Shown here: one piece after another, positions 17,478 through 26,895 of the stretch | Layout of the letters: each line of letters opens with the position of its first letter | How positions within the stretch are numbered: position 1 is the stretch's first letter | DNA from: Phycisphaerae bacterium | GTDB taxonomy: Bacteria; Chloroflexota; Anaerolineae; 4572-78; J111 | Direction: 5' to 3' | DNA: 64,000 nt | NCBI GenBank assembly: GCA_028285035.1 | Contig: JANQQF010000036.1 | Span: 115,960-179,959 of the forward strand | Program-made: the position numbers and the translations under genes | Notes under the pieces: generated by a model | What the model saw: the letters and a program-made list of their open reading frames with translations, nothing else | Databases searched by the model: none | What the model was told of the DNA's origin: nothing

Positions 17478-19052
17478 ATGATGCAAATAATGACAGCCGA
17501 TCTCCCGGCGATTGATACAGTTCCAGACAACATTGACCAACAACTCAAACATTTATTGCACAATTCACCTGATGTGGTCACAGGCGAATGGTTGCACCAG
17601 CTTATCCAAAATAGTGGGCATCTGACCACAACCGATCATATGCACTGGCGGGTTGTGGCCTTGCTGTGGCTGGCGGCTGAGTTTGATATCGACGCAGCTT
17701 GGCCCTATCTACAATGGTTTAATATGGGCGAGGCCACGCTGGCCGATCATCTCAGCGAGATCATCACCGATGGGGTGGATGACTTGCTGGCCCACGTGCA
17801 GTTGGCAAATTGGATTGCCAACGCCAAAGATGAACGCTTCAGCACCTTCTTCAGTACCTACAAGAACATCCCGGTGGCCTACAAAATGCAAAAGGTGCTA
17901 ACCCATCTCATCCCCAAAGCAAAACGGCCCGAGGTTGGCGTCTGGCTGGCCGAGTTATGTCGCGAAACCGCTGACAATCCCTCGCCGATGATGCATCCAT
18001 GGCATCTCTTCATCGCTACGTGGTACGCCACCTGTTTTGAAACAAATGAAGGTTTGGGCTACCTCAAGGTGAAAAGTGGCGGACAAGCCAGTTTGTCCAG
18101 TGAGGATATGGAGAAGCTGACCGAGGTGGCTAAGGAGGTCAAAGCCGTCCCTGCCGTCATCCAGTGGATTGCTGACTGCCCAGACCCAGCCGTCAAGCAG
18201 ATGCTCAGGGATTTTGGCCATCCTGATTTACCAAGCGTAGTCAACACCATTTTTGACAACCCGCCGAACTACACGCACTTGCCCACATCCGCCGCCCAAG
18301 CCAGCGCTGACGTCCAGCGATTTGAACGCAGCCGAAGCATCTTGCAGAAGCAGCTTGGTGACACAAAAAAGGCCGAGGTTTTGGATTTAGGCTGTGGACC
18401 ATTGGCCGCTCAAACCCTGCTCTTGAATTCAGCGGGTTACAAGGTCACAGGTGTCGATTTGGACATTCCCCCCGACTACCTTGCTCCAAACAGCATCAAA
18501 CAGCGCCTGGGCAAAGGGAAATACAGCAAAGCCTGGAAAAGCGCCACCCAGCCCTACTACGATCAATTGGGGCAACAGACCAACGGTTTAAAACTTAATT
18601 GGAAAAAGGCCAAGATTGAGCTGGCTGACTTAACCCGTCTCGGCTACACCGACTCCCACTTTGATGCGATTGTCTGCCACAATCATTTACAGCACGCCCC
18701 CGATGTCAACGGGCTTCTCGCCGAGGCCAGCCGAGTCTTGAAGTCAAAGGGGGTGTTCGTCACCACAATCAAGCCCTACGTCAGTCTGGACGGCGGCTTC
18801 ATCTCAGAAAACGCCGCACCCTGGGCACACCTGTTGAATGGTGTTGCTTCCGACCATGTCATCCTCAACCAATGGCTTGCCAGCCAATTCCGGACCGCCA
18901 TTGGGCAATATTTTATGATTGAGCAGTGGGAAACTGAAGTTGATGAGGTCGCACAAGCAAAATTGACACCTGAGTTGCGCAGTCAGCTAGGCGATTACAA
19001 CGAAGAAGAACTGATTTGTAAGCAGATTTTTGTGGTGGCCCGTAATTTGTAG
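17478..19052 (+). CDS. SAM-dependent methyltransferase with unknown N-terminal helical domain
   Basis: 524 residues. The C-terminal half is a class I methyltransferase: motif I VLDLGCGPLAA near residue 300, the acidic end of strand 2 in VTGVDLDI, and motif IV/post region FDAIVCHNHLQHAPDVNGLL. The N-terminal 280 residues are rich in helices and Trp/His and resemble no family I can name; they may select the substrate. No transmembrane segment. The substrate is unknown. Stands alone on the plus strand and shares a bidirectional terminator with the converging gcvT-like gene. The start is ambiguous among three nearby ATG codons; the first was chosen because AGGTAA precedes it. Confidence 0.75.
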   Translation: MMQIMTADLPAIDTVPDNIDQQLKHLLHNSPDVVTGEWLHQLIQNSGHLTTTDHMHWRVVALLWLAAEFDIDAAWPYLQWFNMGEATLADHLSEIITDGVDDLLAHVQLANWIANAKDERFSTFFSTYKNIPVAYKMQKVLTHLIPKAKRPEVGVWLAELCRETADNPSPMMHPWHLFIATWYATCFETNEGLGYLKVKSGGQASLSSEDMEKLTEVAKEVKAVPAVIQWIADCPDPAVKQMLRDFGHPDLPSVVNTIFDNPPNYTHLPTSAAQASADVQRFERSRSILQKQLGDTKKAEVLDLGCGPLAAQTLLLNSAGYKVTGVDLDIPPDYLAPNSIKQRLGKGKYSKAWKSATQPYYDQLGQQTNGLKLNWKKAKIELADLTRLGYTDSHFDAIVCHNHLQHAPDVNGLLAEASRVLKSKGVFVTTIKPYVSLDGGFISENAAPWAHLLNGVASDHVILNQWLASQFRTAIGQYFMIEQWETEVDEVAQAKLTPELRSQLGDYNEEELICKQIFVVARNL

Positions 19053-19097
19053 CGCTTAGCAGAAATTCATCTCAATCCATTCAAAATGATCTCTCAC

Positions 19098-19133
19098 AAT
19101 AGGAATCCAAAAGCGTACTTTTGGATTCCTATT
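19098..19133. terminator. Bidirectional rho-independent terminator
   Basis: A perfect 16-bp stem (19098-19113 with 19118-19133) with a 4-nt loop, A-rich on one side and T-rich on the other. It sits between the convergent methyltransferase and GcvT-like genes. Confidence 0.9.
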
Positions 19134-19145
19134 TTATCTCAAAAA

Positions 19146-20249
19146 CTATGACCGAACTCGGCTCTTTGCTGGATCATAAAATGGAATCTCATTCACAACT
19201 GCCGTAACCGCCAAATCATCACCCACCACATTTAAAACCGTGCCGGGTGTTGCAGCGTCGGGGCGGAGATGGACCAAGGCCAATGATTTATTCAGCCGAT
19301 GGGACCAGCAAGGGCTGTTGACCACCCCGACTTCTTCATCATTGAGCAGGAGACTTTCGCCACCAGCCAACATATCGCTGTGATTGACCACGATGCCTGC
19401 CCCAAGAAATCGCTCTTTTCCTTCGGCGGCAAACAGAGCCTCTTTGCCTCGAAAATCACCCTTTTGCCGACTGACCGTAAAGCCCAAGCCGACTTCCCAT
19501 GGGGTATGCTCATTGGTCATATCGTAGCCAAAGAAGAGCAAGGCCGCTTCGATGCGCACTTTATCGAGTGCGGTGAATGAACAGGGCATCACGTCCAAAG
19601 ACTCACCGTGTCCCAAAAGATTGTCCCACACATCACCCGCAGCGGCACGATCGACAAAGATTTCATAGCCCCGTTCACCAGAGTAGCCGGTACGAGAAAT
19701 ACGGCATTTGTGGCCGAAGAGGTCTGTTTCGGCGTGATGGAAGTAGGCCATTGCCGCCAAGTCGAGCGGGGTATGGGCCTTAAGCAGCTCCAGCGCTTTT
19801 GGGCCTTGCACAGAGATGTTGTGCAGATCATCATCAAATTCGAGATCAACATTCAAGCCCGCCGCCGACTCCTGAAGCCGTTCCATACTCTCGCCCGAGC
19901 CGTGGCAGAGCAGCCACTCGTCATCGCCGTTACTCGCCAAAATGGCATCATCACAAACCGTACCCTGCTCGGTCAAAATCGCCCCATAGGCCGATTTACC
20001 GGGATAAATCTTACTCATATCACGAGTGATAACGTGGTCAGCCACCTTAGCTGCATCCGCTCCTCGCAGATAAACCTTCTTCAACGGGGTCATATCAAAA
20101 AGACCCACCGCCTCTCGTACCGCGTCGTGTTCATCATTGGGGTCGGTGCTATAGCTCCACGCCGTCCCCATTCCATTCCAATCTTCAAGATCAGAGCCTA
20201 ACGCACGATGGCGCGAGGCCAATGCAGATTCTCGGGTTGATTCAGTCAT
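19146..20249 (-). CDS. GcvT-family aminomethyltransferase-like protein
   Basis: 367 residues with the GCV_T fold: the tetrahydrofolate-binding N-terminal part (AVGLFDMTPLKKVYLRGADA) and GYSGERGYEIF near the middle, with the C-terminal barrel ending the protein. Such proteins move one-carbon units to tetrahydrofolate, either in glycine cleavage or, in homologues such as DmdA and sarcosine or dimethylglycine enzymes, in demethylation. It lies 73 bp downstream of an MttB-family methyltransferase on the same strand, and no GcvH or GcvP is nearby. I therefore infer a role in accepting methyl groups from a methylated amine or sulfonium compound rather than in glycine cleavage. The length is normal. 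Confidence 0.85.
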   Translation of the reverse strand: MTESTRESALASRHRALGSDLEDWNGMGTAWSYSTDPNDEHDAVREAVGLFDMTPLKKVYLRGADAAKVADHVITRDMSKIYPGKSAYGAILTEQGTVCDDAILASNGDDEWLLCHGSGESMERLQESAAGLNVDLEFDDDLHNISVQGPKALELLKAHTPLDLAAMAYFHHAETDLFGHKCRISRTGYSGERGYEIFVDRAAAGDVWDNLLGHGESLDVMPCSFTALDKVRIEAALLFFGYDMTNEHTPWEVGLGFTVSRQKGDFRGKEALFAAEGKERFLGAGIVVNHSDMLAGGESLLLNDEEVGVVNSPCWSHRLNKSLALVHLRPDAATPGTVLNVVGDDLAVTAVVNEIPFYDPAKSRVRS

Positions 20250-20322
20250 TAGTTTTCTCCATAGATTTGTTTGTAAGGTATTGATCGTTGAAAAAGATTA
20301 TTTCTAACTAAGGTACGACGAC

Positions 20323-21903
20323 CTAATACCACCGATCTGGCATTGTGTTCTTTTTATCGGCAATAAAATCCAACAAAGCTTGATCAATAGCCGGATCCAT
20401 CGGTGGCTGTTCGTAATGGGCCAGAATCTGCTTCCAGCGGCGATTGGCCCGCTGCTGCATATCCTCTTGGCCGTCATCTGACCACTGTTCAAACGAGTTT
20501 GTATCGGCTAAATCAGACATATAGTTCGCTGTCTCGAAATTGGTTAAGGTGTGTGAGGTGCTGAGAAAATTGTCGCCGGGACCAGCTTGACGGAAGGCCT
20601 CTTTCCCCAAAGTATTCTCATCGATAGTCAGCCCATTCAACATCTGAACCATCATCCCACAGTGATCAAGATCCATCACAAATTTCTCATAGCTCATCAC
20701 CAAGCCACCTTCCAGCCAGCCTGCCGCATGCAGAATGTAATTGGCCCCGGCCAACAAGCCCGCCATCATACTGTCCGAGGACTCTTGCATTGCTTGACCA
20801 TCGGCCACCTTCGAGGCGGTCAACTGTCCGCCACAACGTAGCGGCAGGTTGAGCCGACGGCATAGTTGCCCAATGGCTAAGGCCGACAGATTGGCTTCGG
20901 GGGTGCCAAAGGTGGGTGCGCCAGTTTTTAGGTTGAGGTTATTGAGAAAGTTGCCATAGACCACGGGGGAACCGGGTCGGACCAACTGCCCGAGGGCAAT
21001 ACCGACCATTGCCTCAGCGTGAGATTGGGCAATCAAGGCCGCCTGAGTAACGGGGCCCATCGCCCCGCCGAGAATAAAGGGCGAAAGCACAATCCCTTGA
21101 TTGGCCCGAGCGTAAGCTTTGAGCGCACCCGTCATCACGCCATCAAACACGAGGGGAGAGTTGACATTGATGTTACCCTGAATGACACAATGCTCCTCCA
21201 AAAAAGCTGCCCCAAAGACAATGCGGGCCATCTCAATCGAGTCCTCAGCTCGCTCTGGCGCCGTGACCGCGCCCATAAAGGGTTTGGTTGAGTACCGCAG
21301 ATGGGCATACACCATATCAAGGTGTCGCTTGTTTACCGGAATATCAACGGGTTCACAAACCGTCCCCCCTGAATGATGAAGCCAAGGGGTAACGTAAGCC
21401 AGCTTCACAAAGTTCTGAAAATCTTCAAGGGTGGCATAACGCCGCCCGCCTTCCAAATCGGACACAAAGGGGGGACCGTAAGCGGGGGTAAAAACCACGT
21501 GATTCCCACCAATAGTGATGGTGTGCCGGGGATCACGACCGTGCATCTGAAACTGGCTGGGGGCTGTACGGCACAAGGCACGGGCCAACCCTGGCTCAAA
21601 GCGCACCCGGCGACCATCAACAGAAGCTCCTGCGGATCGAAAAAGATCGATGGCCTCATCATCGTCGGAGAATTCGACGCCAACCTCCTCTAAAATCCAA
21701 TCGGCCTGTTGCTCCAAGGCCAGCAAACTAGCCTCATCCAAGAGGTCATACACGGGAATGTTCCGGGTAATCGTTTTTGATGCCGTTTTGAGCAGCGTGT
21801 AATTATCACGGCTCTCCAGTCGAACGGCTCGTTTGTTACTGGTGCGCCGTCGGGAGCTGGTGGTTGTATTACTTCGATCAGGTGTTTTAAAATCTGACAT
21901 CAT
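20323..21903 (-). CDS. MttB-family (trimethylamine methyltransferase-like) protein 1
   Basis: 526 residues of the MttB superfamily, which transfers a methyl group from quaternary amines to a corrinoid protein. The frame is uninterrupted, so this is a non-pyrrolysine member like the glycine-betaine methyltransferase MtgB. The Gly-rich segment FILGGAMGPVTQAALIAQSH and the end GPGDNFLSTSHTL are family-typical. The first 35 residues are a basic, Ser/Thr-rich extension (SSRRRTSNKRA) with no obvious role. It probably forms an operon with the GcvT-like gene and is divergent from a LysR regulator. No corrinoid protein gene is adjacent, so the acceptor must be elsewhere or the reaction differs. The substrate is not determinable. 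Confidence 0.88.
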   Translation of the reverse strand: MMSDFKTPDRSNTTTSSRRRTSNKRAVRLESRDNYTLLKTASKTITRNIPVYDLLDEASLLALEQQADWILEEVGVEFSDDDEAIDLFRSAGASVDGRRVRFEPGLARALCRTAPSQFQMHGRDPRHTITIGGNHVVFTPAYGPPFVSDLEGGRRYATLEDFQNFVKLAYVTPWLHHSGGTVCEPVDIPVNKRHLDMVYAHLRYSTKPFMGAVTAPERAEDSIEMARIVFGAAFLEEHCVIQGNINVNSPLVFDGVMTGALKAYARANQGIVLSPFILGGAMGPVTQAALIAQSHAEAMVGIALGQLVRPGSPVVYGNFLNNLNLKTGAPTFGTPEANLSALAIGQLCRRLNLPLRCGGQLTASKVADGQAMQESSDSMMAGLLAGANYILHAAGWLEGGLVMSYEKFVMDLDHCGMMVQMLNGLTIDENTLGKEAFRQAGPGDNFLSTSHTLTNFETANYMSDLADTNSFEQWSDDGQEDMQQRANRRWKQILAHYEQPPMDPAIDQALLDFIADKKNTMPDRWY

Positions 21904-21975
21904 TGTCCTCTACGATCAAAATAATTGATCAAGCTATAAAATGTTTTGCCTATCGGCACGATAGTTTTGTATACT

Positions 21976-21995
21976 ATAGCCTAATTAAAGGCTAT
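21976..21995. promoter_or_regulatory. Candidate LysR-type operator 1
   Basis: ATAGCC (21976-21981) and GGCTAT (21990-21995) are perfect inverted arms 8 bp apart in the divergent mttB-lysR spacer, a usual place and size for LysR-family binding. Confidence 0.5.
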
Positions 21996-22042
21996 TATCA
22001 TTCAGCTTTTAGCCAAATTCAAGCGAAATGATTTGAACACTC

Positions 22043-22059
22043 GTTTAAATTTTTTAAAC
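22043..22059. promoter_or_regulatory. Candidate operator 2 at the lysR start
   Basis: Perfect 7-3-7 inverted repeat (GTTTAAA, TTTAAAC) ending 5 bp before the lysR ATG. Its position suggests autorepression, but AT-rich palindromes arise easily. Confidence 0.4.
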
Positions 22060-22064
22060 ATATT

Positions 22065-22946
22065 ATGGACTTCAGATTATACAATGCCCTATGGCTCTTC
22101 ACCTCGGTCGCTCACCACGTCAGCTTTACTGCGGCAGGTGATGAACTGAACCTAACCAAGGGGGCGATCAGCTATCAAATCAAGCAGTTGGAGCAGGAGC
22201 TTGGCTTTGAGGTGTTTGTGCGCCACCCTAGCGGGATTGTTTTAACCGAAAAGGGCAAAACGCTTTGGCATACCGCCCAATTGGCTTTTCAGGACATTGA
22301 ACAACAGATTGCATACTTACGAGAGGCCGATCCAACGTATATCACTATTGGCACCACTACCTACTTTGCTTCACGCTGGCTATCTCCCCGGCTAATGACC
22401 TTTATCACCGCTTACCCTGATATCAAACTTAGACTTCAACCTGTGGTTACCTTCACGAATCTACGTACAGAGAATATTGATCTAATGATTCGGTGGGGCA
22501 AGGCTGATTGGCCCGAGATGTATACTGAGCTACTTTTTTTGAAACCTGTTGTCCCTACCGCTGGGGCATCAATTGCTAATCTGGTTCAGGACGTTGGTTT
22601 GCGAGAGGCTTTGCCAAAAATCACGCTTCTCCACGACCGTGAGGACAGTGATGTCTGGCAAGATTGGCACAAGGTGGCTAGAGTCCCCTATCGGCCCAAA
22701 CAGCATTCCCCCATCATTCCCGACCCAAATGTGCGGGTGCAAGCGGTCATTGATGGGCAGGGTATTGCCCTAAATGATACCCTCATTGCTCCTGAAATCA
22801 CTGATGGGAAGCTCTTCCAAATTTCCCCCATTGAATTAACCAATTACGGCTACTTCCTCTTTTATCCGCGTGGGGCTCTAAACAATCCATCGCTCCAAGT
22901 ATTTCGCGACTGGATTGTGGCTGAAGCTGAGCAGGATCAGGAATGA
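22065..22946 (+). CDS. LysR-family transcriptional regulator
   Basis: 293 residues. The N-terminal winged helix-turn-helix (SFTAAGDELNLTKGAISYQI) is of the GcvA/AmpR type, followed by a periplasmic-binding-like effector domain (from about residue 92, ITIGTTTYFASRWLSPRL). It is divergent from the mttB-gcvT-like operon and directly upstream of the mmgE/prpD-mttB pair, so both are likely targets. Two inverted repeats lie in its upstream region. LysR regulators usually repress their own gene and activate the divergent one when a small-molecule co-inducer binds; the co-inducer here is unknown. Confidence 0.92.
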   Translation: MDFRLYNALWLFTSVAHHVSFTAAGDELNLTKGAISYQIKQLEQELGFEVFVRHPSGIVLTEKGKTLWHTAQLAFQDIEQQIAYLREADPTYITIGTTTYFASRWLSPRLMTFITAYPDIKLRLQPVVTFTNLRTENIDLMIRWGKADWPEMYTELLFLKPVVPTAGASIANLVQDVGLREALPKITLLHDREDSDVWQDWHKVARVPYRPKQHSPIIPDPNVRVQAVIDGQGIALNDTLIAPEITDGKLFQISPIELTNYGYFLFYPRGALNNPSLQVFRDWIVAEAEQDQE

Positions 22947-23029
22947 CCCCCTTATTCTCTCCACAATCTAGGCCGTATTCTCCACATTCCGTCAGCAAAA
23001 TCTGATATAATGGCCAAACTATATTTACG

Positions 23030-23100
23030 ATTGACGATTTTGGATTTACGTTCAATTTTAGCCAAATTCAGTCATAAATCGTAAATCTGAAATCGTCAAT
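23030..23100. repeat. Inverted text-like repeat (AATCGTAAATC type)
   Basis: Arms 23030-23050 and 23080-23100 match at 19 of 21 positions. A shorter relative lies at 60355-60375. It occupies the spacer between lysR and mmgE/prpD. Confidence 0.65.
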
Positions 23101-23160
23101 TCATCAACCTACTATCCCCAACCAAAATAATCTCCATTCAATATTCTCAATGGTGAGATA

Positions 23161-24555
23161 ATGACAGACACAGACGAACCGCCAGAAATGGCGCTCCATC
23201 AATTAGCTCGATTTATCGCCGAATCAGAGTTTTACCCCGATGCGACAACCGTTGAGGTGGTGCGCGATGCTCTGATTGATACAGTGGGTTGTATGCTCAT
23301 TGGGGCACGCCAGCCTGTCGCCCAACAAACGCTGGCTGCTATAGCAAGCTGGGGTGATGGTCAAGCCCCAGTATTAGGCACTGACCTGAACTTATCTCCA
23401 CCGTGGGCGGCGATGGCCAACGCGGTGGCGGCCCACGCTATCGAGTTCGACGATTGGGAGATCCCCGGCAACACACACCCAAGTATCGTCATCTTTCCGT
23501 CTCTACTCGCGCTCGCGGCTGAAAAGCCTTATTCTGGGAAAGATATTCTTGACGCTTATCTTGTCGGCTTTGAGGTCATTGCCCGGCTGGGTGAGGCGAT
23601 GAATTTCGAGCATTATGATGCGGGCTGGCACTCAACAGCCACACTCGGCCCGATTGGTTCAGCAGCAGCGGTGGCCCGCTTGCAAGGGCTGAATTGCGAG
23701 CAAACGGCCCACGCAATGGCCCTTTCGATCAGTCAGGCAGTGGGCTACACGAGCCAATTTGGCTCCACCGCCAAACCGCTTCAAGCAGGCTTTGCAGCTA
23801 AAACTGGCATCATTGCCGCAACGTTAGCCGAGCACGGTCTGACGGGTCAAGCAAAAGTTTTAGATGGGCCAAGGAGTTTTAATGCATTGATGGGGCCAGG
23901 AGACAGTAATCGATTTTCAAAGGTAATGACTCGGTTGGGGGGCGTCTTAGCACTGACTGAGTATGGTTTGGTTGTGAAACCCTACCCCTCGTGCGGGTAC
24001 ACTCATCGGGTCATCGATTGTGCCTTAGAATTGCGTAAAAAGCTAGCCATCGATCCAAGCCACATCGTGAAAATCACCGCCTCACTCCCTGATTTTCACG
24101 CCGCGATCTTGCCCTTCCATCAACCCACCAAACGGGCCGAAGCCCTCTTTAGTTTCCCTTTCTGCGTGGCCCAAACCCTCATCCACGGCAATCTCACCCT
24201 GGCCGATCTGGAAGCCGAGCGATGGAACGAGCCGATCATCCGTGATTTGATTTCCAGAACCGAGCGATTGATCCGTAAGCCAATCAATCCAAAGCTTAAT
24301 TATGACCCAGATGACCCTGATTGGGTTGAAATCGAAATGACGGATGGCTCAGTGCATCGAGCCGAGGTGATTTATCCTCTGGGGGCACCGCAAAATCGGA
24401 TGACGCCGGAGCAGATTATGGACAAGTTTTTTATCAACGCTGGGATAGAGGCGACAGAGACCGTTCAACAAACTCCGGCTATCACCGCCTTAAAGCAGTG
24501 GCACACCACCCCTGATATTCATTCCGTGATCAGGCAACTTGGAGATTTAGTATGA
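23161..24555 (+). CDS. MmgE/PrpD family protein
   Basis: 464 residues of the 2-methylcitrate dehydratase/iminodisuccinate epimerase superfamily. Family landmarks are the early AHAIEFDDWE segment, HPSIVIFPSLLALAAE and KPYPSCGYTHRVIDCAL. Members dehydrate or isomerise small carboxylates. Its stop overlaps the start of the second mttB gene by 4 bases (ATGA), so the two are translationally coupled. That pairing is more informative than the family name: it suggests processing of the carboxylate left after demethylation of a betaine-like compound. No other methylcitrate-cycle gene is present. Confidence 0.88.
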   Translation: MTDTDEPPEMALHQLARFIAESEFYPDATTVEVVRDALIDTVGCMLIGARQPVAQQTLAAIASWGDGQAPVLGTDLNLSPPWAAMANAVAAHAIEFDDWEIPGNTHPSIVIFPSLLALAAEKPYSGKDILDAYLVGFEVIARLGEAMNFEHYDAGWHSTATLGPIGSAAAVARLQGLNCEQTAHAMALSISQAVGYTSQFGSTAKPLQAGFAAKTGIIAATLAEHGLTGQAKVLDGPRSFNALMGPGDSNRFSKVMTRLGGVLALTEYGLVVKPYPSCGYTHRVIDCALELRKKLAIDPSHIVKITASLPDFHAAILPFHQPTKRAEALFSFPFCVAQTLIHGNLTLADLEAERWNEPIIRDLISRTERLIRKPINPKLNYDPDDPDWVEIEMTDGSVHRAEVIYPLGAPQNRMTPEQIMDKFFINAGIEATETVQQTPAITALKQWHTTPDIHSVIRQLGDLV

Positions 24556-26108
24556 TTGATGCAGATTCACCTCGAAAACGAACTCGCCGCAGCAGCAGAG
24601 GAAGCGCAGCTCGTCGGCAGGATCGAGTAGGCGGGGCAGGAGCAGGCCCCTCATCCGCGATTTGGCCTGGTATCCAAGGGGGGGCCTATCGCCCGCTGTC
24701 CGAGGCCGATATTGAGCAGATGCACGAAACGGCCTTGCGTATTCTAGCCGAGATTGGCCTGCGCAGTGCAACCCCTCGCTGTATCAAAACTGTTACAATG
24801 GCTGGGGGAAGCATCACCGATGATGGTCGTCTGCTATTCCCAACTAAGCTCGTCGAAAAAACTTTGGCGATGGCAGGGCGGGGATTCAAACTCTACGCTC
24901 AAGAGCCTGAATTCGATCTTGATCCCTCCACCACCCGCATCCACCTCGGTACCTCTGGGGCGGCAGTACACATCATTGACAGCAAAACGCGCCAGGTGCG
25001 CGACTCGACCTTGAAAGATTTGTACGATATGGCTCGGTTGGCTGATGCCTTGCCCAACATTCATATGTTTCAGCGAACTGTTGTTGCCCGTGATCTGACT
25101 GATTCTTATGAGATGGATTTGAACACGGCCTACGCCTGCCTAAAGGGTACTTGTAAGCCGGTTGGCACCAGCTTTATGAGTGCCAATCATTTAGATGATG
25201 CGGTCGAGATCATGCATATGATTGCGGGCAGCGAAGCAGCGTTTCGAGCCCGCCCATTCATATGCGTCTCCACCTGCTTCATTGTGCCTCCCCTCAAATT
25301 CGCGGAGGATGCCTTAGGTGTGATTGAACACGCCGCTGATCACGGTGTGCCGCTCAAGCTGGTTTCAGCAGGCCAAGCTGGCGCGACTAGTCCGGCGGCT
25401 TTGGCTGGGGCCGTGGCTTTACAAACCGCCGAGGTTTTGGCGGGCTTGGTCTACTTAAACCTCCTCAATCCCGGCCATCCAGCCCTCTTTGGGGCACTGC
25501 CTTTTGTCTCTGATTTACGGACAGGGGCAATGTCGGGTGGTAGTGCCGAGCAAGGCTTGTTAATGGCCGCCTGCGCGCAGATGGCCCAACATTACGACAT
25601 TCCCTGCGCCGTCTCCGCCGGGATGACCGATGCTAAGATGCCCAACTTTCAGGCGGGCTACGAGAAAGGCTACACCGAACTGCTCAGCGCGCTGGCTGGG
25701 GCTAATTTGATCTATGAGGCCGCTGGGATGTATGGCTCGTTGATGGCCTGCTCATTGGAGAGTTTTGTGTTGGACAACGATCTGATTGGCTCCGTACTCC
25801 GGGCCACCCGGGGCATCGAGGTTAATGAAGAGACCCTCTCGTTAGAAACCATCCGCGATGTCTGCGTGGATGGTCCTGGCCACTTCCTCGGCCATAATCA
25901 AACGATTGAGCGCATGCAGAGCGACTACTACTATCCCGCTCTAGGTGATCGCAGTTCTCCCCTAGAATGGCAGGATCAGGGTGCCCCCGATTTGTTAGCA
26001 CAGGCTCGGCAGCGGACCCGTGAAATCCTCGCTGCCCCCCCACCAAACCACATTTCCCCAGAAATCGATCAGGCTATCCGAGATCGATTCCCCATTTATT
26101 TAAAGTAG
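24552..26108 (+). CDS. MttB-family (trimethylamine methyltransferase-like) protein 2
   Basis: 518 residues, paralogous to the first MttB protein across the whole length, again without an in-frame amber codon and so not pyrrolysine-dependent. The first 40 residues are a basic Arg/Ser-rich extension, as in paralogue 1. Family-typical segments include GATSPAALAGAVALQTAEVL in the mid-barrel and GPGHFLGHNQTIE near the end. It overlaps mmgE/prpD by 4 bases. A methyl-transfer role on a quaternary amine is inferred from the family. Sequence divergence from paralogue 1 suggests a different substrate rather than a duplicate. Confidence 0.88.
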   Translation: MIDADSPRKRTRRSSRGSAARRQDRVGGAGAGPSSAIWPGIQGGAYRPLSEADIEQMHETALRILAEIGLRSATPRCIKTVTMAGGSITDDGRLLFPTKLVEKTLAMAGRGFKLYAQEPEFDLDPSTTRIHLGTSGAAVHIIDSKTRQVRDSTLKDLYDMARLADALPNIHMFQRTVVARDLTDSYEMDLNTAYACLKGTCKPVGTSFMSANHLDDAVEIMHMIAGSEAAFRARPFICVSTCFIVPPLKFAEDALGVIEHAADHGVPLKLVSAGQAGATSPAALAGAVALQTAEVLAGLVYLNLLNPGHPALFGALPFVSDLRTGAMSGGSAEQGLLMAACAQMAQHYDIPCAVSAGMTDAKMPNFQAGYEKGYTELLSALAGANLIYEAAGMYGSLMACSLESFVLDNDLIGSVLRATRGIEVNEETLSLETIRDVCVDGPGHFLGHNQTIERMQSDYYYPALGDRSSPLEWQDQGAPDLLAQARQRTREILAAPPPNHISPEIDQAIRDRFPIYLK

Positions 26109-26175
26109 CCCAAGTTTGGAGCTAGCGAGCCCCTAGAGCCTATTTGGAAATTATGATCTTGACGAAACTTGGGTA

Positions 26176-26286
26176 TGTCATTTCGACGACGTAGGTTACA
26201 AAGCGAGCCTTGCCGAAATCTTCCAGATGGGACTTTAAAGACGATCGATCTAGAAGATTTCTCATCCTAAAGGGTTCGAAATGACA
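26176..26286. repeat. MITE-like element with TGTCATTTCGA ends, copy 2
   Basis: Ends TGTCATTTCGA (26176-26186) and TCGAAATGACA (26276-26286) are perfect 11-bp inverted repeats around a 90-bp interior. It fills the gap after the second mttB gene; the remainder up to 26438 holds nothing recognisable. Confidence 0.8.
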
Positions 26287-26444
26287 TGACGCCCCATCAC
26301 TTACAATTAAGCTATCCCCTTCCTTTTGCACCTCACATAAACTCAGCCCCGTGTCAGTTAAAAATCAGCCAAATGTCAGAAAAATAGCCTATACTTCAAG
26401 TATAGTACTCATGTCACAATTTCAACATCAAAAGGGGATTGCCA

Positions 26445-26714
26445 ATGAGGGATTTTGAGCTGATTTTATTTTTATTTGGCGTGATTCTTATCCTAAATTT
26501 CTGCTGCCAACTCTATATTTCAAGTGTATTCCATAATGAACAGGGTCTACTCTTTGTCCTAGGAGCCTGTTTATGTGTTCCAAAGCTGTTTAAACAAGGG
26601 TGGCAAGAAGCAGATACATTAATCATCAAAGATGTAATGATTATCTGGTCAATCTTGCTAGGGGCTTTTATATTTCTTTCTTCAACCTTGTTACTGGCCT
26701 TGCTCAATTTATAA
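26445..26714 (+). CDS. Small hypothetical membrane protein
   Basis: 89 residues with two or three hydrophobic segments (about 6-25, 33-45 and 63-86). Not recognised. The ATG at 26445 is chosen because AAAGGGG lies 7 bp upstream, better placed than for the TTG at 26439. It ends ahead of a strong bidirectional terminator shared with hsp20. No known domain; it may be a stress-related membrane peptide, but only its position next to hsp20 hints at that. Confidence 0.5.
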   Translation: MRDFELILFLFGVILILNFCCQLYISSVFHNEQGLLFVLGACLCVPKLFKQGWQEADTLIIKDVMIIWSILLGAFIFLSSTLLLALLNL

Positions 26715-26831
26715 ACCAAGGAAAGGGCCTAACTTATTAGGCGTCATTTTTGGTTGCGTGTTTGGTAGTGTAAAAAATAAGTTGATGAGAAGGGGAGATT
26801 GTATTAAAGTAATTCAAACTGTAGCAAAACA

Positions 26832-26869
26832 AAAAAATGGCTCACCCAGATCTGGGTGAGCCATTTTTT
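26832..26869. terminator. Bidirectional terminator between the small membrane gene and hsp20
   Basis: A perfect 38-nt palindrome: 19-bp arms 26832-26850 and 26851-26869, six A at one end and six T at the other. Confidence 0.92.
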
Positions 26870-26895
26870 ATAAAACGATCAAACTCGTCGGCTAA

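Noticed and set aside
24552..26108. Pyrrolysine codon in the MttB genes
   Set aside because: Both frames are open without any in-frame TAG over their full length, and no pyl genes are seen.
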